Below are positions 56,035 to 64,000 of a DNA stretch of 64,000 nt, one piece after another; position 1 is the first letter of the stretch, and each line of letters opens with the position of its first letter. The DNA lies in NCBI GenBank assembly GCA_965153355.1, contig OZ231126.1, positions 7,068,001 through 7,132,000 on the forward strand, read 5' to 3'. The translations under genes were made by a program, and so were the position numbers. The notes beneath the pieces are model-generated. The model was not told where the DNA came from. It ran no database searches and saw nothing but the letters and a program-made list of their open reading frames with translations. Origin of the DNA: Flaccisagitta enflata (taxonomy: Eukaryota; Chaetognatha; Sagittoidea; Aphragmophora).

Positions 56035-57245
56035 AGCAGTACCCATGCCCTGCCTAAGTAGGTTGTGGTAAAACTTGAAAGGCAGCAGAGCAGCGGCCCC
56101 AAAGGGGTTGATGACCTGTTCTTTTACACATATGGGGGCTTTTTGGGCAGCGGCCCCGAAGGGGACGAAGTCCTGTAGAACACAGGGGGACTTTCGTTCG
56201 TTCGTCCGTTCGTTAGTTCGTTAGTTCGTCCCCCCCCTTATCAGGCCCCTCAGGCCTAAAATCTGGCCTCTCAGGCCTCAAATCCAGCCTCTCAGGCCTC
56301 AAATCCAGCCTCTCAGGCCTCTAATCCAGCCTCTCAGGCCTCAAATCCAGCCTCTCAGGCTTCAAATCCAGCTTCTCAGGCCTCAAATCCAGCCTCTCTG
56401 GCCTCAAATCCAGCCTGTCAGGCCTCAAATCCGACCTCTCAGGCCTCAAACCTGGCCTTTCAGACCTCAAACTAGGCCTCCCAGGCCTCAAATCAAAATT
56501 CCCATGCCTCAAACCTATCCTCTCATGCTTCAAATTAGGCCTCAAGTTAGTCCTCTCATGCTTCCAATTGGCATTCTCAGGCCTTACATCAGCCTTCTTA
56601 ACCTCAATTTAAGCTCTTGAAGGCCTTCAGTCAACCCTCTATGTAGCATCTCATCCAGGTAAAGCAGAACGAACGAAAGTCCCCCTGTGTTCTACAGGAC
56701 TTCGTCCCCTTCGGGGCCGCTGCCCTGCTTCCCCTCACTCTAACTCACAATCACTCAAAGCAGGGCAAAGGGTATCGCTGACCATATATTGCCCTTGGGC
56801 GACCTGTTTCCTCCTCCTTCTCCTCCTCCCCTCCTCTCCTCCCCTCCCCTCTGACTTAGATCCTAGGCTCATGGCCCCAACCCCAGCCTCAAGGCCCAAA
56901 TCCCAGCCTTGAGGTCCAAATCCCAGCCTTGAAGCCCAAAACCCTCCCTTGAGCCCAAATCCCAGTCTTGGGGATTCAACAATAGGATTTGGGCTTCAAG
57001 GTTGAGATTTGGGCCTTAAGACTGGGATTTGGGCCTCAAGGTTGGGATTTGGGCTTCAAGGCTGGGATTTGGGCCTAAAGGCTGAGATTATGACCCCAAG
57101 GCTGGGATTTGGGCCTTGGAGCTAGGATCTGAGTCAGGGCGGGGGGGGGTACAAAAAAGAAGGATAAGGAGAGGAAGGAGGAAAAAACCCCATATGTGTG
57201 AAAGCATAAGTCATCGACCCTTTTGGGGCCGCTGCCCAAAAAGTA
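56035..57245. mobile_element. Two Family D elements, the first nearly intact
   Basis: First: arms GGCCCCGAAGGGGACGAAGT (56151) and ACTTCGTCCCCTTCGGGGCC (56699) pair over about 50 bases around some 15 units of CTCTCAGGCCTCAAATCCAG (56235-56560). Second: an inverted minisatellite (56880-57120, units turn over near 56975) ending TTTTGGGGCCGCTGCCCAAA. Confidence 0.9.
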
Positions 57246-57299
57246 GAGACCATACTTTAATGAGTAATGAGCGCTTCGAAACAAGGAAAAAATTGCAAT

Positions 57300-57900
57300 G
57301 AATGAAATATTAGAATTGAGAAATGGAATTGAAATTGAAAAAACGAATTAGAACTGAAAATTCAAATTTGATTGAGATTGAAATTGTACAATTGACTCAG
57401 TGACTCAATGCTTGTTTTCTCCATTTGACAAATGTTTTTGTTGGCGGCCTTTCCCTCAATCAGGGAAAGAGATTTTGCGAGGACATGGGAATTACTGGTG
57501 GAATTCAGTTCTTTCTTGCCGCAGATTTTTTTTCCGAATCCATGGCCATAGCGAAGCTTTAATTCGAGTAGCTTTATCGCTTTAGGCTGTTGTACATAAA
57601 ACCAAGTCAACCCTTAGCCCTAACACTAACTCAAAATTAAAGAGCATTCAAATTGATGCGTGACATCCCCACGGCGTAGATGTGACAAGAAATGCGTGAT
57701 TTGCACTGGCAAAATAGACATAAGGACTGACAGACCAATGGATGGACTGACAGACAGAACTACCGATAAACCATCTAAGAACACATCTAAGAAGCATCTT
57801 GGACAAAATCAAAATCGACTGTTAATCTCTTGACTTGAATCGAAGATATCACAAAAAATTTGACTGGCTAGAAAATTGTCAAAATTGCCACAGAGACACA
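57300..57900. other. Intergenic DNA, nothing recognised
   Basis: A short GAATTGAAATTGA repeat at 57300-57390; otherwise plain. Confidence 0.4.
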
Positions 57901-57904
57901 GACA

Positions 57905-58012
57905 AAATAATTCAAGGAATAAGGCTGGACATACGGCAATCTTGTCATAGATGGACCGACAGACCGACTGACACGGCAGGGTGTAGAGTCACGTGTCCAT
58001 GACTAAAAACGG
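57905..58012 (+). mobile_element. Family A fragment
   Basis: ATAAGGCTGGACATACGGCA start, GACCGACAGACCGACTGACA core, GTAGAGTCACGTGTCCATGA end, CTAAAAA. Confidence 0.65.
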
Positions 58013-58132
58013 TTAAGCGGTGAAATTGTACTTAGATTCATCTGTTCGTCCGTTATATTCACTGTTCCCCATTTGATAACAAAATGTTCAATGCATCATT
58101 ATTGTTAGTTAATCCAATGAAAGAACAAGGAC

Positions 58133-58252
58133 GAAATTCGACCAATAGGCCAATAAGGTGCGACATGTGGATTGTTGAACGAATGCGTCACCCAACCGAC
58201 CGACCGACAGACAGACACAGCCAGTTATAGAGGTGCTTTGTCGCACCTAAAA
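58133..58252 (+). mobile_element. Family B element
   Basis: GACCAATAGGCCAATAAGGT, GCGACATGTGGATTGTTGAA, end GGTGCTTTGTCGCACCTAAA. Confidence 0.8.
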
Positions 58253-58520
58253 AGACGCACCTGTGTAAGTGACGAAATAGGTATCAAAATTGATTTAAAC
58301 TTTTTTGAGAGAAGACATTTTTGAAGATTTTCAAAAAATCATTCTAGACCAATCTAGACCAATCTCAGCTCTGTATCACAAACGGTTTAGACGCTAGAGC
58401 CCTGAGCTGAATTCACGACTACCCCAGTCGCATGCAGGTGGTCAGGGGCAGTATTTAAGGTCACTAAAGCATTTTGACAAGAGCAGTGAGACCAAAGACA
58501 GTAAAAAAATTCATTGGTTT
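58253..58520. mobile_element. Fragments of the AAAGACGCAC element and of Family A
   Basis: 58253-58400 shares AAAGACGCAC and an inverted CTGTATCACAAACGGTTTAG with 34288-34682. 58410-58510 matches Family A (GACTACCCCAGTCGCATGCA, AAGAGCAGTGAGACCAAAG). Confidence 0.6.
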
Positions 58521-58894
58521 TTTGTTCCATTAGTCGATGACAGGTGGAACAACATCCCTCACTATACCCAAACTGAAAAATACGGAAGAGGGCCTTGTGA
58601 GCCCTCACTGACTAGTTACTACGCGCATCACTCCTAGTTTTCCATTAAGCAAAACTAACTTGCAAACATCCATTATGAGTCCAACCCAAAACACCAATGC
58701 TTACCAAAATAAATAAGGGCCAATAATTGTTACCTTTATTACCAAAATCCAACAAATCACCCAAGGGTACCATTGTTAATAAACCATACCCTTGAAGGAT
58801 AGAATCGAGGTCAAGCTTACTGCGACCGCCGGACATTCTTATCCAAGGTACTGAGTAGTATAATGATAGTCAAAAGTTGCAAAAGTGTTCGATG

Positions 58895-59275
58895 GTCAGC
58901 GGTACCCAATGTTCCTAGGTTAGTGTGTGAGGTTGAGATGGTGACAGGGGCAGCAGCCCTTGGGGGACCAATGACCTATGCTTTCACATATGGAAAAAAA
59001 TTTCCTCTCCTCCTCAAGGAGAGGGTCTTGAAGCTACGATTTGAGCTTCAAGACTGGGACTTTCAGCTAGTTATGAGGTTGAGATTTTGGACTTCTGGGC
59101 TGGGATTTGGGCTTTGGAGCTAAAATTTAGGTTTCCGGGCTGGGATTTAGGTCTTGGGATCAGATATTGGGCTTGGGACTAGGATTTGGAGTTTGAGGCT
59201 GGGATTTGGGCCTTATAGCTGAGATGTGAGCCTCACGGATGGATGGACAACAGGTTGTAGTTGCGTGCACGCGAC
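58895..59275. mobile_element. Family D remnant ending in a Family A-like tail
   Basis: GGTCAGCGGTACCCAATG, GGGCAGCAGCCCTTGGGGGA, degenerate GGGCTGGGATTTAGGTCTTG units, end GTTGCGTGCACGCGACTTAA. Confidence 0.65.
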
Positions 59276-60237
59276 TTAAAACCATATTCTTAAAGTGCAT
59301 TCATTAGCCCCACTAGATATGAATGAAAGAATGAGTAAAAAAATGAATAAATGAATGAATGTTTTGCATGCATGAGATAGTAAATGAACAAATAAAAAAA
59401 ACAATGAATGAGTAAACAAATAAGCAACCCTGGGTTACAAGACCATCCCAGACAGGGCAAAAATGTGCGTTTTTACTGTTTTGGGTTATGGCCCCACAAA
59501 CCATCAGACCTTACCTCTTATAGAGATTCAAAGACATGGGAAGAGTAAAAGAGTCTAAACATTTCAAAATTCTACCCATTTGTTAAAAAATGCACTGTGG
59601 AATCAAATTTGAAGCAAGGCAAAAAGAGTGACATGAAGGAGAAAATGCTTGGTTCGTTCATCTTTGTAGTTTTCCTCCTCCTCCTCCTCCTCCTCCTCCT
59701 CCGAGGCAGGGCCACGGGCCTTTCGAGAGTTTGAGAGCTCTCCGAGAGTTTGAGAGTCTCTGAGAGCTCTCAAAGGACTCTTTGAGACTCTTCAAGATCT
59801 CACTCCTCTCTGAGAGCTCTCATTGAAGGAGGCTCTGAGAGTATATACCAAACCATGTTTCTGCATTGCTATGGTTGCAGAAAAACATTTGCTTTTTAAA
59901 TGCGCCAAAACATCTGTATGAGAGATTGGTAAATCTGTTTGTCTGTTAGTTTGTCTGTGTATGTATTTATCTGTTCCACCACTGGTTGTTTGGTCATGCT
60001 TAATGCACATATCAATCAACTTGTTCTGGTTTTAATTTTTTGTAAAATGATATTTCATCTGATTTTCCATATCCTTAATCTCCCTGATACACAGCTACCT
60101 TATTTGTTTGAGGGTTGGCAAGAACAGAACTGAATAAAGTTAACCAAGCATTCTGGTAGGGATATTGATGCAAAAAGCATCCATATACATCCAACAAGCC
60201 TGGACAGGCAACTTGATGCATCATGTGCATGATATTA

Positions 60238-60843
60238 CAACCTTGGAAAAAAGTATACCGACACCTAAACAATTTATTGATTAATTCACTAGAAATTGAC
60301 TAAAACATTTCAATGAAAGTGATAGGTTGTTGTATAGTGTTTTTACCTTACAGATGATTCAAGTTTTCCATAATTCATGCACTCTAGACAGCTTTTTAAT
60401 TTGTTCAGAATGATTTAGTTTCACATCTCTAAAACAAACTTGCTGAACCAATCATTCTGGATATAGGTTTATTGTTTTGCTTGTAACTTCTAAACGATTT
60501 AAGCTACAGAAACCAGATTGCGCTCATCTTAAAGAGTTTTTGATGAAGATTATTTTGCCTTTTTTTACAAAAGTTTCTAGTTTTTCTAGAAGCCAAGATA
60601 TCTTTAATAAAAACCCAGTAAAAAATTGACTTCTTCATTCTTGATATTTTCGCATTTTGGAAAAGTAATGTTTTTACTCTTTTGCTTGCCATTTCTAAAC
60701 GGTCAAAGCTACAAGAACCAGATTGCATTCATTCAGAAGATAATTTGACAAAGATTAATTCCTTTTTTAAAAAAAGTTTCTAGCCTTTCTAGAAGCGGAG
60801 ATATCTTTAGTTGAAGTTGTCGGTATACTTATTTCCAAGGTTG
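60238..60843. mobile_element. TA-flanked TIR element, 606 bp
   Basis: CAACCTTGGAAAAAAGTATA and inverse TATACTTATTTCCAAGGTTG, flanked by TA. The interior pairs partly (CTTTTTTTACAAAAGTTTCT lines), without a frame. Confidence 0.85.
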
Positions 60844-61205
60844 TAGAGTTGGTGTACAGTCCAGATGGATCCATGGACTCACAGACCAATAGACTGACTA
60901 TTTAACCATAGTAATTTATATTAGGTATTGAAAACAGATTTTTTTACATCAAAATATAAAATATACAAATACAAAAAGATAACAAAAACAGAACGTACAA
61001 TACATGCATAATAGAATTTCATAGACAATAACCAAACCAACATTTAAAACATCTATAACCATAATTCAGTTTTGTGGATGTTTTGAAACAAGATTTTTAT
61101 AGTCTATAGAAAGCAAAGAATCATGTTTTAGATAAATCCTAGCATACTCCAACATCACCTCATTATGATTTTGACCTAAATTTGCTTAATGATCTCACAT
61201 TTTAG

Positions 61206-61286
61206 GTTCAAAAGAGGAGGAGGACTGGGAGGACCTCTTCCAGACCAAAGAGACTGAGCTGGAGGAGGAGAATGATTTTGATTATG
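61206..61286 (+). CDS. Possible exon of a downstream gene (acidic)
   Basis: Acceptor ATCTCACATTTTAG, donor TATG|GTAGAA, phase 1 to 1. It encodes SKEEEDWEDLFQTKETELEE then ENDFDY. The phase fits the next exon. Caution: it lies inside the candidate TIR element 59676-61425 and is rich in GAGGAG. Confidence 0.4.
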
Positions 61287-61380
61287 GTAGAAGCGACAAA
61301 ATCATAGATATGGTTTGGTCATCCCTGCAAAGCTCTCAATCACCCCAAAAGTAGCTCTCAAAAGCCCCGTGGCCCTAATT

Positions 61381-61440
61381 GCCTCCTCCTCCTCCTCCTC
61401 CTCCTCCTCCTCCTCCTCCTCCTCTCCTCTCCTCCTTTTC
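61381..61440. repeat. (TCC)n microsatellite
   Basis: About 14 TCC units then TCTCC variants. Confidence 0.95.
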
Positions 61441-61872
61441 CTCCTGATTTTTTATATTCAATAACTTAATTCCTTTTTTCATCAAAAGCTTATGCCAAAC
61501 AGCATTAGCTTTATACCAAGATTTTAACATGAGTGCCAATAAGATGACATTGTGGAGAAATGAAGGAAAAATGGAAAATTGCTGAAAAAACGCATTTGGA
61601 GGGATAAAACCATCAAAAAAACAAGTGCAATGCGCCGACCCTTCTCATTATAAATGGATACCTTTTCATGTCTTTCCCATTTTATATGTTGTTCCTACAT
61701 TGAAAACTGTCCGAGTATGGCAGTTTTAACTTTGCACCTCCCTCTACTAGAGGTAGCATTGTGGAGCTCATGTATTTGCAGAATGTTTGTTACTGGTATT
61801 ACGTTGAACGATGTTGAGTTGATCTGTATCATATGGGCCATGTTTATTTCTATCTTCGTCACTTGATGGCAG

Positions 61873-61973
61873 ATCGTGAAGAAGTTGTGGCCAAATTATT
61901 TGTGATCCCACATCATCATTCCAATATCACAGCCTCACAAAAAGGAGTCAATCTACAAGACATAAAGGATGAG
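61873..61973 (+). CDS. Possible exon of a downstream gene
   Basis: Acceptor CACTTGATGGCAG, donor GAG|GTTTGT, phase 1 to 0. It encodes REEVVAKLFVIPHHHSNITA and SQKGVNLQDIKDE. Not recognised. Confidence 0.5.
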
Positions 61974-62083
61974 GTTTGTTTGTCTGTTGCAGAGATTAGG
62001 TATCGAGATCCGGCAATCCGTGTAACGGATAGGATATATGGGATAACGGATAACGGATAAATCACCATGAAAACCGATCGCTC

Positions 62084-62192
62084 CTCTTCCTCCTTCTCCT
62101 CCTCTTCTTCCTCCTCCTTCTTCTCTTCTATTCTTCCAAGATCCTTTGTTTCTTTAAGTCGATCTTATCTCTCTCTCTCTCTCTCTCTCTTA
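62084..62192. repeat. Pyrimidine-rich CTT/CCT tract and (CT)n
   Basis: TCCTCCTTCTCCTCCTCTTC-type sequence, then about 11 CT units. Confidence 0.9.
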
Positions 62193-62516
62193 ATATCTCA
62201 CTTTTAACAGTGTTTAAGCCAAAATATGATAGGTGGAACAATATATAATAGTAAGTATAGTGGTAATGTTGTCCATCTTTCATAACAAGGATTTCCATGA
62301 GTCAAATGCAATGAACCTTTTACAAAATCTGTTCCTTTTACTTAGATAATGTGTAACCTTATGTAAATAACGTCCAGTTATTTAGGGATAACGACCTTAC
62401 CATAAAATGGCGGATTTTTACCATATAACGACCTCATAACGGCCGACCACTGACGCTCAGTAACGCTAATCTCTGGTCTGTTGGCGTATTTGTTTGTCTG
62501 TTGGCGTATTTGTTTG

Positions 62517-62550
62517 TCTGTTGTTGTTGTGATTGTGGCTGTTGTTGTAT

Positions 62551-62582
<32 letters not shown>

Positions 62583-62616
62583 GCTGTTGTTGTTGTTGTT
62601 GCTGTTGTCGTTGTCG

Positions 62617-62650
<34 letters not shown>

Positions 62651-62653
62651 AGG

Positions 62654-62690
<37 letters not shown>

Positions 62691-62790
62691 AGTTGTTGCT
62701 GCTATTGTGATTGTTGTTGTTGTTGCTGTTGTTGTTGTGGTTGTTGTGGTTGTTGTTGTTGATGTTGTTGTTGTTGATGATGTTATTATT
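62517..62790. repeat. (TTG)n microsatellite
   Basis: About 85 TTG units with scattered GTC, GCT, ATT and GTA interruptions. It makes poly-Gln, poly-Asn or poly-Val frames that are not genes. Confidence 0.97.
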
Positions 62791-63059
62791 GTCATTCCGA
62801 GAGGTGGAAATTTCCCTTACTTTCGTCTGTTGCCGGGGTTTGGTGGCTAAACTTGATCGATTCTTTATCATTACTCTGCCCATTTAACGTGTCAAAAGGT
62901 GGTAGAGATTATCTGCCAGACAAGGGCAGTGAGGTGCAAAAATTGAGCATAAAATTGACATTGTTCGTTATGGCGCTTTGACAAATATGACTGACCGACG
63001 GGCGGATCAACTGACCAAATAAGTGTTTTCTTGAGCGATTGAAAATCCCACGCTAAAAT

Positions 63060-63360
63060 GAAGCCGAGGCAACCCATGGGATCGCACACTCACTTTGCTC
63101 ACTCCCTCGTGGGATGGTTGAAATTCATGACTATGGGGGCGTTTCTAATCAGAGACAACCGCGTTTTGAAAGGGCCACTCGGTCGCTCGCTACGTTTGTT
63201 CACTCCCTCGTGGGACGGTTGAAATTCTTGAAAATGTGTTCACGCTGTTATCGCGTTTCACAGGAAGAAACGCGTATTTGGCGCTCACTAGAAATGCGCT
63301 CTATGTGTTCATGCTGAAAATGCGTTTCAAGGGAAGAAACACGTTTTTGGCTGTCAGTAG
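63060..63360. repeat. Local direct duplications
   Basis: CACTCCCTCGTGGGATGGTT (63101) recurs at 63210 with one change. GTGTTCACGCTG...GCGTTTCACAGGAAGAAACG (63237) recurs at about 63306. Confidence 0.8.
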
Positions 63361-63377
63361 TAGAAATACACCCTTAG

Positions 63378-63524
63378 GCTGAGCGATTGCTGAAGAGACC
63401 GGAAAATCAAGTCTTGGATGTTGACGAACTCTTGCAAATCAGCATGAATCGAGTCTGTGGAGCCAAACCAGGAGAAATGGTTGATTCCCCACTTCTACTC
63501 ACTCTCAAGAACAGGATTGACCAG
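63378..63524 (+). CDS. Probable exon of a downstream gene
   Basis: Acceptor ATACACCCTTAG, donor CAG|GTATTG, phase 0 to 0. It encodes AERLLKRPENQVLDVDELLQ, ISMNRVCGAKPGEMV and DSPLLLTLKNRIDQ. The composition and the phase match with 61873-61973 support a real exon. The protein is not recognised; the gene continues past the window. Confidence 0.6.
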
Positions 63525-63530
63525 GTATTG

Positions 63531-64000
<470 letters not shown>

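Larger units (their letters stand above)
59676..61425. mobile_element. Candidate TIR element inserted in a (TCC)n tract
   Basis: AGGGCCACGGGCCTTTCGAG (59706) and its inverse CTCAAAAGCCCCGTGGCCCT (61351) face each other, with (TCC)n on both outer sides (59676-59702, 61383-61425). A second element (60238-60843) and an exon-like segment (61206-61286) are inside. Confidence 0.55.

Noticed and set aside
62434-62883. Poly-Gln/poly-Asn 149-codon frame on the minus strand.
   Set aside because: It is the (TTG)n microsatellite read as (CAA)n, with no gene context.

Overview
The window is nuclear DNA of a repeat-rich, intron-rich animal, probably an invertebrate; the phylum cannot be fixed from the sequence. 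The evidence is spliceosomal introns with GT-AG (and one GC-AG) borders, a degraded non-LTR retrotransposon, many TIR and fold-back elements, and long microsatellites. There are no rRNA, tRNA or CRISPR features that I can see.

The main content is one gene on the + strand that I rebuilt exon by exon from 7337 to 54742. It is an SLC9C-type (sperm-type) Na+/H+ exchanger. I find 22 exons (one of them, exon 3, weakly supported) whose splice phases all agree. Together they give about 1,128 codons plus a TAA stop, which is close to the usual 1,100 to 1,200 residues of the family. Only the start-codon exon is not found. Order: exchanger membrane domain (exons 1-10, 7337-26323); a linker with the family's FLADANW-like and CPxC motifs (exons 11-12, 29653-35742); a four-helix voltage-sensor domain with a five-arginine S4 (exons 13-15, 41830-44945); a helical linker (exon 16); a cyclic-nucleotide-binding-like domain (exons 17-20, 47427-51837); and a beta-rich C-terminus (exons 21-22).

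Upstream, bases 3-401 hold the last coding exon of another + strand gene, with polyadenylation signals near 612-621. Downstream, two or three exon-like segments (61206-63524) with compatible phases suggest a further, unrecognised + strand gene that runs off the window. A possible minus-strand coding segment lies at 3577-3861.

Most of the rest is intron or intergenic DNA filled with repeats. I use working names. Family A: about 180-300 bp, one end AAGGCCGGATACACGGCTAC, a GACC/GTCC tetranucleotide core, the other end a hairpin GTCGCGTGCACGCGAC followed by TAAAAA; more than twenty copies in both orientations. Family B: a relative ending in TGTCGCACCTAAAAA. Family D: inverted arms carrying CCCCTTCGGGGCCGCTGCCC around a 20-22 bp minisatellite. 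Family E: TIR element with TATATAATTGAGT ends and C/G homopolymer runs. Others are TA-flanked TIR elements, a hAT-like MITE with an 8-bp target duplication, pogo/Tigger-like MITEs, and large palindromes at 725-1659, 18313-19749, 22570-23141, 52255-53574 and 54851-55245.

The most unusual signals are two tandem arrays, both with a basic period near 111 bp, each made by repeating the 3' end of an SLC9C exon together with its splice donor: exon 4, which carries the ion-binding Thr-Asp helix (about 15030-16240), and exon 20 (51793-53960). A smaller 72-bp duplication does the same to the end of the upstream gene's last coding exon. The exchanger also appears to lack the second ion-binding aspartate (NT instead of ND) and the phosphate-binding arginine of its nucleotide-binding domain, while its voltage sensor looks intact.
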